DNA from: Lentisphaera profundi | Lineage (GTDB): Bacteria; Verrucomicrobiota; Lentisphaeria; Lentisphaerales; Lentisphaeraceae | Assembly (NCBI RefSeq): GCF_028728065.1 | Contig: NZ_CP117811.1 | Span: 2,108,001-2,172,000 of the forward strand | Reading direction: 5' to 3' | DNA length: 64,000 bases | Part shown: positions 25,448 through 34,868 of the stretch, piece by piece | How the letters are laid out: each line of letters begins with the position of its first letter | Numbering within the stretch: the first letter of the stretch is position 1 | Made by a program: the position numbers and the translations under genes | The notes under the pieces: generated by a model | Told to the model about the DNA's origin: nothing | The model's database searches: none | Seen by the model: the letters and a program-made list of their open reading frames with translations, nothing else

Positions 25448-26665
25448 TTATATTCCAGCACTCGGATAAGAACTCTTATTCGTACAAGTCGCTCTATACT
25501 CTTCTGCGATCTTTAAAGCCACTTCACGTGATCTCAAATCAGGTAAAACCTTACTCGTATTTGAACCCAAAACTAGTAAGTATTCTTGACTAATAGATTC
25601 GTCTTTCTTCATCGAAAAAGACCCGTATTCATAGTACATACGCTTAAAACCTTTCCAACCGTGTATACCGGCACCAAAACCTTGTTTTTCATTTGCCGGC
25701 GAAGGCACTAACATAATGCTTGCAGAACTCCAACTCTTATAGGGTTCAGGTGTTGAAGGGTCCCAGTAAGCATAGATAAATTTCGAAGTTTTTTCATGCC
25801 ACGTTTTTGGAAAAGCCACACTATCACCGCGAAGCCAGCCAAATTTCGTACGACGCGAATCAATTTTATAGTCTCCTGCTAGCAAAGGTTTATTCGCTCC
25901 AGAAATTTGTTTCCCAAGAGCTAGTGTATTTTCTGTATTTGAAATGATTTCATAACTACGCCAATCGGGTAAATTAAGCTGATAACCACTCCATTGATCC
26001 GTTTTCCATTTTTTGCTCTTATCCGTCATCGTTTTATCAGCTTCAATAATCATCTTACCTGAATCAGTATTGACTTTATAAGTGGGATCAGATAAGCCTA
26101 CAATCGAGTTACGCCACATGGTGATATCCTGTGCCTCAATGGCTATTAAGGTATTCTTGATGAAAATTTTCCCATCTGGATAAATTGTATAACGAGTCTT
26201 AAATAACAGGCCTTCATTTTTTTTACCCAGCATTGGATGATGGGAATTTTCCAAAACTACCTTTATAGGGCTTCGCTCCAAAACTTTAATACTCCGCGGC
26301 ACTTCCTTAAAGTGATTTTTCGCACCCGCCACATGCGCAATTAAATCATCGGGGTTTAAACATTGGTTAAATAAAGCCCCCTGCTCATGCACAGGGATAT
26401 AATTTGTCGCATTGTCGGTCAAATCAAACAAAGCATCAGGATCATGCTTTAAATCAAACCATTGAGACAAACCGTAATTGAGGCCATTTTCAAAAGCTAA
26501 GCGAAAGTTCCCAGGAGATTCTACTATAATTTTATGATTAAGTCCTTTCCCTTCTTGCGAAGTCTTCAGTTCCAATTGTTTAGCTGATACCGTTTGAAAC
26601 GTCATCAAACAAATGAACACAACTGTCACCAATCTTGCTGTTCTACATTTTAAAAATTTATACAT
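25448..26665 (-). CDS. Secreted protein of unknown family, paralog of 15133-16584
   Basis: 405 residues with a signal peptide (VTVVFICLMTFQTVSA). It aligns along its whole length with residues about 30-400 of the 15133 protein: NFRLAFENGLNYGLSQWFDL, QGALFNQCLNPDDLIAHVAG, KTRYTIYPDGKIFIKNTLI, KFGWLRGD, YAYWDPSTPEPYKSW, SIMLVPSP, GWKGFKRMYY and VLPDLRSREVA. It lacks the paralog's 80-residue C-terminal addition, so the shared part is one domain. No known catalytic motif. It lies 63 bp after the beta-helix gene 26729-28474, same strand, before a terminator, so both probably share a transcript started at site H. The same two families occur together in the other set (15133 and 17074), which supports joint action. 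Confidence 0.75.
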   Translation of the reverse strand: MYKFLKCRTARLVTVVFICLMTFQTVSAKQLELKTSQEGKGLNHKIIVESPGNFRLAFENGLNYGLSQWFDLKHDPDALFDLTDNATNYIPVHEQGALFNQCLNPDDLIAHVAGAKNHFKEVPRSIKVLERSPIKVVLENSHHPMLGKKNEGLLFKTRYTIYPDGKIFIKNTLIAIEAQDITMWRNSIVGLSDPTYKVNTDSGKMIIEADKTMTDKSKKWKTDQWSGYQLNLPDWRSYEIISNTENTLALGKQISGANKPLLAGDYKIDSRRTKFGWLRGDSVAFPKTWHEKTSKFIYAYWDPSTPEPYKSWSSASIMLVPSPANEKQGFGAGIHGWKGFKRMYYEYGSFSMKKDESISQEYLLVLGSNTSKVLPDLRSREVALKIAEEYRATCTNKSSYPSAGI

Positions 26666-26728
26666 ATAAATACCTAAATAAGTTTATAAAAAAATCATTT
26701 TTACTGTGAACTAAATCCGTGAGTCAAT

Positions 26729-28474
26729 TTAAATATTTACTCGAGCAGACGAAGTTTTTTTATCCATCTTCACTGCACCCATATCAGGGCTGCCATCACT
26801 TGGATTACCTGCAGCTTTTAATTTACTATTCTGTGGGCGCATACCTTCTCGAATATAGCCAAGTAATTGGTAAACTTGAACTTCTTTTTTACAGGATAAA
26901 TTATCCATGAGAGAATTCATACTAGCCTTACCACCTAGAGTGACTGCCCAACTATAGGGATTGCGATTCACATCGACAAATTGCGGATCGACATCATCAA
27001 TGTCATTTGCGCCTATGGTAGGTGTTCCTGAGAATTTCAGTCTGTTATATCCTTTGCCAGTTTCAGCACTATGATTACTACCCAGAGATATTCTCCAGGA
27101 CGCATTATAACTCACATTTTCATCCGTCACTGAATCAATAACTGTATGAGACATATTATTGATTTTATAGCCGCTATCGTTACCAATAAATAAGTTAGAG
27201 CTTATGTCTTTAATTCGTCCTAGACCACAAACATTGGTTTCACCCAAATTCAGTCCGCCAATATTAGTCGTGAAAATTGTGTTGCTTTTAACTTCCACTG
27301 AAGAGTTGTTAGATTTGTGTAGAATCGTTATAAGTGTCGTTGATAAATTATTCTTTTTATAGGGACCATAGATATTAGGCAGTACAATATTTCGTTCCAC
27401 AGTAAATAAATTATCTTCCGCTGAACCACTTTTAGCGTGTCCAACCATGACTCCGTCACCTTCAAAACCCCTGTTCTTTTCATCTCCCCCATTCTTTCCG
27501 CCAGTAAACCAAAAAAGTGATCCATATATACCTCCTTTTCCCTGACCGGTACTAACGCCTATATAATGAGGGTTCCAACTACCAGTATCCTTAATAAATA
27601 CACAGTCTTCAATTATACGACCGAAGGGAATAGCAAATTCCGTACCATCTTGCAAGGACCTAATAAAATTACCTTTAAATGATTTCCATGGTGGACACAT
27701 ATGCGGATAACACTGTATGCCCTCACGAAATACATTTCCCTCTACCACATAATTCTCAGCGTAAAAAAAGCCAAGTGTTTTATCGAAATCACAATTTACA
27801 ATAGTCGCTTTACTACCTGCGGAGGCTTTGGTTTCGTGGATATACCATAGCTCATATTTCTTGCGTTCCGATTTTGGCTTCACTTGTGAGTGCTGCCATT
27901 TACAACGTAAAAAGTTAAGTTCAGCATCCGCAGGTAATCGTGTCTTATGCTTGACTTGAAAACATTTATCAAATACACAATCTTCTAAATCTATGGCCCC
28001 TGAATTAGCATTAATCGAATACTCATAAGCTCGATAAGTTGGTGCCCCACCCAAACCTTTAAAAATGGCATTTTTTGCCACTACTCGGCCTCCACCATTA
28101 GAATTACCATCGCTAATATAAGCAACTGGCGAGCCTTCTTTTGCGTATATCACACAAGGCTTTTGCTTCGTTCCTTCTATCTTTAATAAGCCGCCTGACA
28201 GAATGTTGATTTTGCTCTCCTGGCTACCATCAATCTCGATTTGTGCGCCTGGCTTAAGGATGAGTTGACCCGCAATACTGGACGTCGAATGTAAAGTAAG
28301 TTTTACGTCTTCTCCAACTGTTAAACTCGCCCCTGCAGCAATGATAAGCTGCTCATATACCGTATCTTTATTGAGTGATTTTTTAGATTCAACTTTCTCC
28401 TGTGCATGAACAAAAGAGATTATAAAAAATGATAGTACAATTGAATAAATTTTGTTTTTCGTTTTGTAGTTCAT
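26729..28474 (-). CDS. Secreted parallel beta-helix-like protein, paralog of 17074-18966
   Basis: 581 residues with a Sec signal (ends SFVHAQ). Residues about 40-110 have repeated ENG/DGS-type strands (LTVGEDVKLTLHSTSSIAGQ; ILSGGLLKIEGT) but no clear G8 Trp motif, unlike the paralog. The middle region resembles right-handed beta-helix coils (FLRCKWQHSQ, IVNCDFDKT, VEGNVFREGI, VERNIVLPNI). The C-terminal GYIREGMRPQNSKLKAAGNP followed by GSPDMGAV matches the paralog's end, including ANDIDDVDPQFVDVNRNPYSW. It is secreted and probably binds or cleaves a polysaccharide. It is the first gene after perfect operator site H and is followed by the 25448 gene. Confidence 0.75.
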   Translation of the reverse strand: MNYKTKNKIYSIVLSFFIISFVHAQEKVESKKSLNKDTVYEQLIIAAGASLTVGEDVKLTLHSTSSIAGQLILKPGAQIEIDGSQESKINILSGGLLKIEGTKQKPCVIYAKEGSPVAYISDGNSNGGGRVVAKNAIFKGLGGAPTYRAYEYSINANSGAIDLEDCVFDKCFQVKHKTRLPADAELNFLRCKWQHSQVKPKSERKKYELWYIHETKASAGSKATIVNCDFDKTLGFFYAENYVVEGNVFREGIQCYPHMCPPWKSFKGNFIRSLQDGTEFAIPFGRIIEDCVFIKDTGSWNPHYIGVSTGQGKGGIYGSLFWFTGGKNGGDEKNRGFEGDGVMVGHAKSGSAEDNLFTVERNIVLPNIYGPYKKNNLSTTLITILHKSNNSSVEVKSNTIFTTNIGGLNLGETNVCGLGRIKDISSNLFIGNDSGYKINNMSHTVIDSVTDENVSYNASWRISLGSNHSAETGKGYNRLKFSGTPTIGANDIDDVDPQFVDVNRNPYSWAVTLGGKASMNSLMDNLSCKKEVQVYQLLGYIREGMRPQNSKLKAAGNPSDGSPDMGAVKMDKKTSSARVNI

Positions 28475-28511
28475 ATCTTTTCCTAATTCATTATTAATGG
28501 ATTCACAATAT

Positions 28512-28540
28512 ATAATAATTCATAAAATGAATTATATCAA
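28512..28540 (-). promoter_or_regulatory. Promoter with perfect operator site H in the spacer
   Basis: Minus strand: -35 TTGATA (28540-28535), 17-bp spacer, -10 TATTAT (28517-28512). The perfect palindrome AATTCAT AAA ATGAATT (28517-28533) fills the spacer. The beta-helix ATG is at 28474. This is the clearest example of the arrangement. Confidence 0.7.
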
Positions 28541-28699
28541 GCTTAATTGATAAAAAGCCTCTATTTATTGCTTTGAATGTTTATTGAAATCGCTGATTTT
28601 GATAAAGTTTTGATGACTGGGAAAGGAAAGCGTCTATCAATTAATACACTGAAAATCAGTGGAAAATCCCCTTCGGAAAGCACGCAACTAATATTTATA

Positions 28700-31600
28700 T
28701 TAATGACTACTCTTTTTCGGTGCAGCATCTTTCTTTCTTAGTGTTTTTAGCGAACAGAGGTATTCCACTAAATCACGGATTTCATGAGCTTTGAGTAAGT
28801 ATTTCATTGGTGGCATCCCTGAAATAGGATCCTGGTGCTTGATAATATTTACATTTTTATAAGTCTGCAGTTTCCCATCTGCCATTTTTAGCTTCACACC
28901 ATCTTTAGTGTGCCCCATGAAAACTCCCGATATATCTCCCTCCTCTTTAGTTTTGATCACCATCACACCATATCCTGGTGCGACCACGGCCCCAGGATCT
29001 ACAATCCCCTGCAAGATATATGCTCGTGTCCTTTGCTTGCCAATGAGCGATAAGTCTGGCCCCACTTCGGAGCCAAAACCATTCACCTTGTGGCAACGTA
29101 TGCACTGAGCTGATCCATGGTTAAAAAACACATCTCTACCGCGGTCAATTTCACCACCTCGTTGCAATGATTCATATTTGCCGACACCTTTTTCTGCGTC
29201 CAAGGATTTTTCATACTGCCTTATCACTTGAATGAAATTTTGTGATGTCTGTTTTTTAGATGCCTCTAAAATCTCCAGCATACATTCTCGGTCACCGCCC
29301 CCTGCACTAATCTTGGACATTTCTGTGAAAAGTAATTTTTGAATCTTTATCGGAGCTTTATTCCCTATGAGCTCATAGGCAAGTTGGCGCTCTTTCGTCG
29401 ATCCTGACTTAAAAATGCGAATGGACTGCTCATACGCAGATGGTATTTTCAATGAATACATCGCCTTTTGAGCAGCAAGGCGCATGGCTGGATTGTGATC
29501 GTCCAATAAATCAATGATGAGCTCATTTATATTGAGAGTTTTTCGTTTCAGTAAAATCGCTAAAGCCCCGAGGCGAACTTGATCCTTTAAGTCATTATCA
29601 ATGACTTGTGACTCGATGATTTTTGACGATAAGTGAAAATTATATTTGACTGCAATACGATTTAATTGCGCTAAGAGATCTCCTTTTTTAAACAAGGCTT
29701 CTAAGGAATTTTTTACCTGCTCTTTAATATCCTCCCGAACAGCTAAAAGCTGACGAGGCAAGCCTGTGGTATTATCGAAATCCACATGATCGTTCCATGC
29801 TTCAATAGCAATTAATGCTTCTTGGCGGAGTTCATTACTTAAATCATCCCTTGACGCATACTTGAGTAAGCGTTGAGCAGCCCTCTTATCTCCCAGGTAA
29901 TAATTAGCATTGATGACTCGATAATGTATAAACTTCTCAGGCTCATTTTTCGGTGCTTCTAAATCATTCAGTATTAATGCCAATTTTTCTTGTGCATTTG
30001 GAATAACTAAGTCATTAATCGCTCGGATAGCTTCAAACTTAATCTCTTTATTTTCATCACTTAGAAACTGTACTAGCTTAGGTGATTGACGTTTTCTTAA
30101 ACTCAATAAAACTCCCATGCGCACTGCTTTTGAATCATCATTCATGTATTTCGTGAGCAAAGCCATGTTCTCGGTGCCCGCCAATCCCATAACTAAGCCA
30201 TGCTGTAAAAACAAATCCTTGCCATCATTCTTTTCGAGTGCCTCGATCAAAGCGGGTACCGCCCCTTCATGGGCTAACCTTCCTAAAGCAATGCCTGCAT
30301 ACATGACAACTCGTTCATGAGCATCACCTAATGCTTGAATTAAAGCTTGCACCGCTCCTACATATTTGTGATCACCCAAAACACGTGCACACTGAATACG
30401 AACTTGATCATCCTCATCATTCAACATTATTTCAACGAGTATTTCCAAACATTTATCATTATCTTTTGCCATCATTCCTAGCCCCCAAACTCCATGAATC
30501 CTTTGTAATTGTGGTGCTGATAAATCCTTCACTGCACGGCTAAAAAGAGCTTTACCGGATTCATTTCTCTTGGCCAACTCAAACTGGGCTCTCATGCGAA
30601 TTCTCTGATGATCCCTTGCTAAGAGCTCATAGACTTGCTCATCGGTCTTATCCGCAAAGCTACTTGTGAGTATTTTCTTATCTTCCAGAATTTCAGCTTT
30701 ATTCATTTCCTCACTCAATTCAAGTGTATAAATACTTCCTACATCCTGATTAAAAAATCCGCCGTGGTTATACTCAGAGATATACATCTTACCATCAGGG
30801 CCAAACTCCATATCAACGCAATTGGAACCCCCAAAAAACAGTTTGTCATTAGTTGTTTTGAAACCCGCCCCCTGCTCAAGAATATCAAAGGACCGTAGAT
30901 GAGTACTGAGGCTACTTCCCATAAATATATTAACAAAAAATTTGTTATTAAATAACTTCCCAAAACTATTTCCAGGATTAAACAAAAACCCTGAGGGGCC
31001 ACCATTGATTTGCCCTATGGCAGGAAGCATGAATGCGGGCTGATTTATATTTCTTGTTTTCCACATATCCTCTACCATCCAAGCACTCAGTAACTTTTTT
31101 CTGTCCCCATAAATACTAGAACGATAAGCCAATTTATTTCCAAATGATAAAAGTGCTTGGTGCCCCGCATGCCAGCCAGAGTCCCCTCCTTCTAACAGGT
31201 AATTAATACGTTCTAAATCACCATTATCAGAATCATTATCCGCCGTAAATAAATTCCCGTAATTATCGAACTGTAACTCTTGCGGATTGCGCAATCCACG
31301 ATAAAAAACTTCTATATCACTACCATCCGCATCACAACGAAATACGGCCCCTTCATGAGGCGAATGAAATTCCTTGCCTTCCTTAGTCGTGAAATTATAA
31401 CCACGATCACCTATGCTCCAGTAAAGCTTGCCATCAGGCCCCCACACCAAGCCATGCATATCATGCCCAGAGAAGCTCATTCGTACTCCGAAACCATCTT
31501 GAAGAGAATTTCGTTTATCGGACACTCCGTCACCATTCAAATCTTCAAGTACCCAGAGATTAGGTATATTGGCATAATATATTTTCCCATCACGTTCAAT

Positions 31601-32116
31601 AATACCAATGCCTATACCATCTAGTACATCATTAAATCCATTCGCAAAATACCTTGATCTATCGGCTCGACCATCGCCATCACTATCTTCAACAAGTCGG
31701 ATTTTATCTTCTTCCGCGGTGTAATGGCTCATAGGGATTTTACTTGCATGTTTTTGATACATCTTTAAACGATCCGCATTCGTTTGGATCAAGAAATCAT
31801 CTTTCAACATGTAGGGGCGCTCACGTATATCATCCACACCGTGCTGCCAACGATCAATTTCAGCGACAAAAAGACGGCCGTGACTATCGAATGTAATGGC
31901 GCTGGGATTTTTCACCTGAGATTCATCCGCCCAAAGCCTGGCTTTAAATCCCTTGGGGATCTCAAAGTTTTTAATTTTTAGAGCTGCTTTTTTTTCGTAA
32001 TCATCTGCGCTGTGAGTAGTTTCATTTGCTATTGCCCGCATTTCAAAAGAAATGCATAAACTCAAGACGATGACTAAATTTATTTGGGCCACCATAAAAG
32101 AAAATCGTTTAATCAT
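28700..32116 (-). CDS. PVC-type membrane-bound dehydrogenase: beta-propeller, HEAT repeats, cytochrome c
   Basis: 1,138 residues from ATG 32116, which has GAGGAAG 5 bp upstream; an ATG ten codons earlier (32146) lacks one. A signal peptide (MIKRFSFMVAQINLVIVL) is followed by a six-bladed propeller (about 60-480; FAEIDRWQHGV-type blades, IRLVEDSDGDGRADR, GLVWGPDGKLYWSIGDRGYN, GPSGFLFNP, ISEYNHGG). HEAT-like repeats follow (about 520-900; RVVMYAGIALGRLAHEGAV). The C-terminal domain is cytochrome c with GSAQCIRCHKVNG and DPGAVVAPGYGVMVI. PVC genomes hold many such proteins, thought to oxidise sugars or other polyols in the periplasm and pass electrons to a c-type chain. Downstream of the isomerase-like gene at 32474-33370 with 357 bp of repeats between. 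Confidence 0.92.
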   Translation of the reverse strand: MIKRFSFMVAQINLVIVLSLCISFEMRAIANETTHSADDYEKKAALKIKNFEIPKGFKARLWADESQVKNPSAITFDSHGRLFVAEIDRWQHGVDDIRERPYMLKDDFLIQTNADRLKMYQKHASKIPMSHYTAEEDKIRLVEDSDGDGRADRSRYFANGFNDVLDGIGIGIIERDGKIYYANIPNLWVLEDLNGDGVSDKRNSLQDGFGVRMSFSGHDMHGLVWGPDGKLYWSIGDRGYNFTTKEGKEFHSPHEGAVFRCDADGSDIEVFYRGLRNPQELQFDNYGNLFTADNDSDNGDLERINYLLEGGDSGWHAGHQALLSFGNKLAYRSSIYGDRKKLLSAWMVEDMWKTRNINQPAFMLPAIGQINGGPSGFLFNPGNSFGKLFNNKFFVNIFMGSSLSTHLRSFDILEQGAGFKTTNDKLFFGGSNCVDMEFGPDGKMYISEYNHGGFFNQDVGSIYTLELSEEMNKAEILEDKKILTSSFADKTDEQVYELLARDHQRIRMRAQFELAKRNESGKALFSRAVKDLSAPQLQRIHGVWGLGMMAKDNDKCLEILVEIMLNDEDDQVRIQCARVLGDHKYVGAVQALIQALGDAHERVVMYAGIALGRLAHEGAVPALIEALEKNDGKDLFLQHGLVMGLAGTENMALLTKYMNDDSKAVRMGVLLSLRKRQSPKLVQFLSDENKEIKFEAIRAINDLVIPNAQEKLALILNDLEAPKNEPEKFIHYRVINANYYLGDKRAAQRLLKYASRDDLSNELRQEALIAIEAWNDHVDFDNTTGLPRQLLAVREDIKEQVKNSLEALFKKGDLLAQLNRIAVKYNFHLSSKIIESQVIDNDLKDQVRLGALAILLKRKTLNINELIIDLLDDHNPAMRLAAQKAMYSLKIPSAYEQSIRIFKSGSTKERQLAYELIGNKAPIKIQKLLFTEMSKISAGGGDRECMLEILEASKKQTSQNFIQVIRQYEKSLDAEKGVGKYESLQRGGEIDRGRDVFFNHGSAQCIRCHKVNGFGSEVGPDLSLIGKQRTRAYILQGIVDPGAVVAPGYGVMVIKTKEEGDISGVFMGHTKDGVKLKMADGKLQTYKNVNIIKHQDPISGMPPMKYLLKAHEIRDLVEYLCSLKTLRKKDAAPKKSSH

Positions 32117-32473
32117 GTTTACTTCCTCTATTTTTTTGGTATTCATAATTTTAATGAAGATATAAGCCCTAATTATCCATCATCTTTCTAGGAGCCACTT
32201 GAATTTCAAGTATGAATTCACATTCAGTCAGACTTAGTCAAGCCTAGGAATGCCGAGCACCAACTTGGCTTCAAATCCGGATCAATAGTCAAGCCTGGGA
32301 ACGCCGAAGACCAGCTTGGATTTTAAGTCCATTCACCCTTTTCATAGTTAATGATCCATCTAGTCACATACCTAATTAGTGGTCCATCCTGGAACGCCGA
32401 GCACCAGCTTGGCCTATAATTTCCATAGTTAATTATCCATCTAGTCACATTCTGGATTTATAGCACGTCATCA
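32117..32473. repeat. Intergenic repeats with GCCGAGCACCAGCTTGGC-type hairpins
   Basis: Three imperfect copies of a unit around GGAACGCCGAGCACCAGCTT occur at 32236-32271, 32287-32322 and 32381-32415. Each can form GCCGAGC-acca-GCTTGGC. The unit TTAATNATCCATCTAGTCAC is repeated at about 32345-32370 and 32427-32452. A shorter relative (GGAATGCCGAGCTCCCAGG) is at about 35614. No gene is visible. Confidence 0.6.
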
Positions 32474-33370
32474 TTAACTCTTATAATTTTTAAATTGCTT
32501 CTGCTGTATTTTTCGGAGGAGATTACGCGTCAGTTTAATACCCTCAATTTCACTATGTTTATTGCCCTCATACTCAATTCCTACATAGCCCCTGTAACCC
32601 GCATCTAGAACCAGTTTCATCATCTTTTCATAATCACTATGAACTTCTCTTCCTCGTGAATCAAACTCATGACTTTTGGCGCTGACACCCTTGGCGTAGG
32701 GCATTAATTCCCGCACACCTTGGTAACGATCATAATCATTGAAATTTCCGAAATCTGGTAAAGTTCCACAATTCTCTAAATCAACTTTTTTCATCAGTGA
32801 TTCAAGCCATTTCCCATTCGATGATAAACCACCATGATTTTCTACAATCACATTCATTTTCAGTGTCTTTGCGAAGATCGCTAATTGTGTCAATCCATCC
32901 GCCGCTAAGTTCATTTGCTCATCATATGAGCCCGTCGACTTGGCATTAACTCGAATAGAATGACAACCCAAAAATTTAGCACTTTCCACCCAGCTAAAAT
33001 GATTTTCTACTACCTTTCTTCTCTTGGTCTTATCTTGATCGCCTAAATCACCGAGGCCATCACACATCATTAGGACACTTTTTACACCATGATCATCACA
33101 GCGTTTTTTAAGATCTTTGAGATAAGTATCTGTATTATTAGGGAAGAATCCATTCACATATTCCACTGCATCAATCCCAAAAGTTTTTTTAGTGAATTCG
33201 GGAAACTGCAAATTTGATAATTCTCTAGATTCCAACAAACGATGTAGTGACCATTGTGCTAAGGAAATTTCAAATAATGCTTTCTCATCAGGTGAAATAC
33301 ATGATGTAGAGAGTCCCAAACTTAGGGCTGCACTAGTCCTGAGAAAATTCCTGCGATTTATTTCTTTCAT
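32474..33370 (-). CDS. Exported sugar phosphate isomerase/epimerase-like TIM barrel
   Basis: 298 residues. A twin-arginine motif (NRRNFLRTSAALSLGLSTSC) opens a Tat-type or lipoprotein signal. The rest is an AP-endonuclease-2/xylose-isomerase-like TIM barrel: AQWSLHRLLESRELSNLQFP, VEYVNGFF, SVLMMCDGLGDLGD, IRVNAKSTGS, VIVENHGGLSSNG and YVGIEYEG, with metal-ligand-type E, D and H residues. PVC bacteria encode many such secreted proteins; the reaction (isomerisation or epimerisation of a sugar or 3-keto-glycoside type step) is not settled. Palindrome I lies 71 bp upstream and the propeller dehydrogenase follows, so the two may work on one oxidised-sugar pathway. Confidence 0.85.
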   Translation of the reverse strand: MKEINRRNFLRTSAALSLGLSTSCISPDEKALFEISLAQWSLHRLLESRELSNLQFPEFTKKTFGIDAVEYVNGFFPNNTDTYLKDLKKRCDDHGVKSVLMMCDGLGDLGDQDKTKRRKVVENHFSWVESAKFLGCHSIRVNAKSTGSYDEQMNLAADGLTQLAIFAKTLKMNVIVENHGGLSSNGKWLESLMKKVDLENCGTLPDFGNFNDYDRYQGVRELMPYAKGVSAKSHEFDSRGREVHSDYEKMMKLVLDAGYRGYVGIEYEGNKHSEIEGIKLTRNLLRKIQQKQFKNYKS

Positions 33371-33435
33371 ATTTATCCTTTGTCAAAGCTATCATTCACT
33401 AGCCCTTATTAGCTCTATAAATTTCACGATTATCC

Positions 33436-33464
33436 TATTTTATTCATATTATGAATTAAATCAA
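33436..33464 (-). promoter_or_regulatory. Promoter with operator site I in the spacer
   Basis: Minus strand: -35 TTGATT (33464-33459), -10 AAAATA after 17 bp, or TAAAAT after 16. The palindrome TATTCAT ATT ATGAATT (33441-33457) fills the spacer. It serves the isomerase-like gene starting at 33370. Confidence 0.6.
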
Positions 33465-33614
33465 GCGGAAAATATTTTTAAGGTCTTAATACCTAAGCTA
33501 GCTACAGAAGAAGTACACGGAAATTAAATTTATCGATTGCTTAGTATTTTTACCGCGCCTCAGACAAGTAACTCAATCGTATCATAGATAGCGTCCACTC
33601 AGCAAAGGGCTTGT

Positions 33615-34430
33615 GGATTCCGCCCGTATGGCAATACCTCCCCGCCGGAGTGAGGCGATCTAAACGCCTAACAGCGAGTTGCGGCTGCCACCGCAGGCGG
33701 TAAAAAAGAAAGCCAGTGAAATTTTAATCATCTGCCCGTATGGCAATACCTCCCAGCCGGAGTGAGGCGGATTAATACACCTTTGTATTTATTTGATGAG
33801 CAGGGACTCCGTCCCCTTCCCTGCAGGGTGTGCCCTCCCTGGGAGGCGGATAAAATTTTAATTATCTGCCCGCGGTAATGCCAAAAAATACCTGTCCCTA
33901 AGTCATCTTCTCCGAACAAGAACATGCCAAGCTGATGCTTGGCGGTCCCAGGGAGTCGGGTAAAACATTAAATCATCCCCGCAGGGGCATCCGCCCGTAT
34001 GGCAATACCTCCCCGCCGGAGTGAGGCGGATTAATCCACCTTTGTATTTTATTTGATGTCTAGGGACTCCGTCCCCTTCCCTGCAGGGTATGCCCACCCT
34101 GGGAGGCGGATAAAATTTTAATTATCTGCCTGCGGTGGCAGCCGTGCCCGTATGACAATACCTCCCCGCCGGAGTGAGGCGGATTAATCCACCTTTGTAT
34201 TTTATTTGATGTCTAGGGACTCCGTCCCCTTCCCTGCAAGGTGTGCCCACCTTGAGAGGCGATAAAAAACATTATTAATAACCCCTTTTTTTATCTGCCC
34301 CCTTTTTATCCGCCCGTATGGCAATACCTCCCCCGCTGGAGTGAGGCGGATTAATCCTCCTTTGTATTTATTTGATGAGTAGGGACTCCGTCCCCATCCC
34401 TGTAAGGTGTGCCCACCTTGAGAGGCAATT
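33615..34430. repeat. Five-unit GC-rich repeat block
   Basis: A unit opening with CCCGTATGGCAATACCTCCC starts at about 33621 (partial), 33733, 33992, 34145 and 34311. Four units continue through GGCGGATTAATCCACCTTTG into AGGGACTCCGTCCCCTTCCC, CTGCAGGGTGTGCCCACCCT and GGGAGGCGGATAAAATTTTA. Each contains short perfect hairpins (GGGACtccGTCCC; CCTCCCtGGGAGG). Spacing varies (about 110-260 bp) and spacers differ, so it is not CRISPR. Open frames within it are artefacts of repetition. A divergent copy lies at about 4990-5055 on the other strand. Confidence 0.8.
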
Positions 34431-34448
34431 TTAAAATTAAATCCCTCC

Positions 34449-34868
34449 TTATTGTATTTCCATGAGGTAACTATTTTTCAGTTCACTTATAGTCAGAAAA
34501 CCTAAGCTTTCATAGAGACTCTTTACACGATTGCCTTTGAGCACAGTTAATCGCAACGGCATCTTCAATTTTTTTGCGTCTGCAATAAGCTCACGAATGA
34601 CTTGCGTTCCTACCCCCTGCCCTTGAAAATCAGGACGTATTGCGATATCCGCAAGATAGAGGCAATCTTGCTGTGTTTCTGTATTAAGGTAGCCAATACT
34701 CTGCTCATCAAACAGAATAATCTCGGCATTTCCATTATTGAAACTAATACGGAAATTTTCGGAAACCCATGGCATTTCCAGTGCATCAAAATAGGGTTTG
34801 AGCAATGATTGATAAAGAGGCTCCACCCATTCGAGGTCACTGGCAGTAACCTTTCGTTTACTTATCAT
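34449..34868 (-). CDS. GNAT family N-acetyltransferase
   Basis: 139 residues, one GNAT domain. IRPDFQGQGVGTQVIRELIA carries the acetyl-CoA pyrophosphate-binding Q-x-x-G-x-G motif, and VLKGNRVKSLYESLGFLTIS is the motif B end. Substrate unknown. Its ATG overlaps the DUF6194 stop (ATGA) and there is no separate ribosome site, so it is translated by coupling. The two-gene unit is flanked on both sides by GC-rich repeats, the same setting as the broken GNAT genes at 4436 and 47083. Confidence 0.88.
   Translation of the reverse strand: MISKRKVTASDLEWVEPLYQSLLKPYFDALEMPWVSENFRISFNNGNAEIILFDEQSIGYLNTETQQDCLYLADIAIRPDFQGQGVGTQVIRELIADAKKLKMPLRLTVLKGNRVKSLYESLGFLTISELKNSYLMEIQ

Noticed and set aside
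32144-32160. TTCAT-N7-ATGAA near the dehydrogenase gene as an operator
   Set aside because: Spacing is 7 instead of 3 and there is no promoter context.
33728-34097. Open frames in the repeat block
   Set aside because: Their protein sequences repeat because the DNA repeats (RLTPAGRYCHTG twice); no ribosome sites or family resemblance.
33615-34430. Possible CRISPR array
   Set aside because: Repeats are long, GC-rich, modular and unevenly spaced; spacers are not uniform and no cas genes are near.
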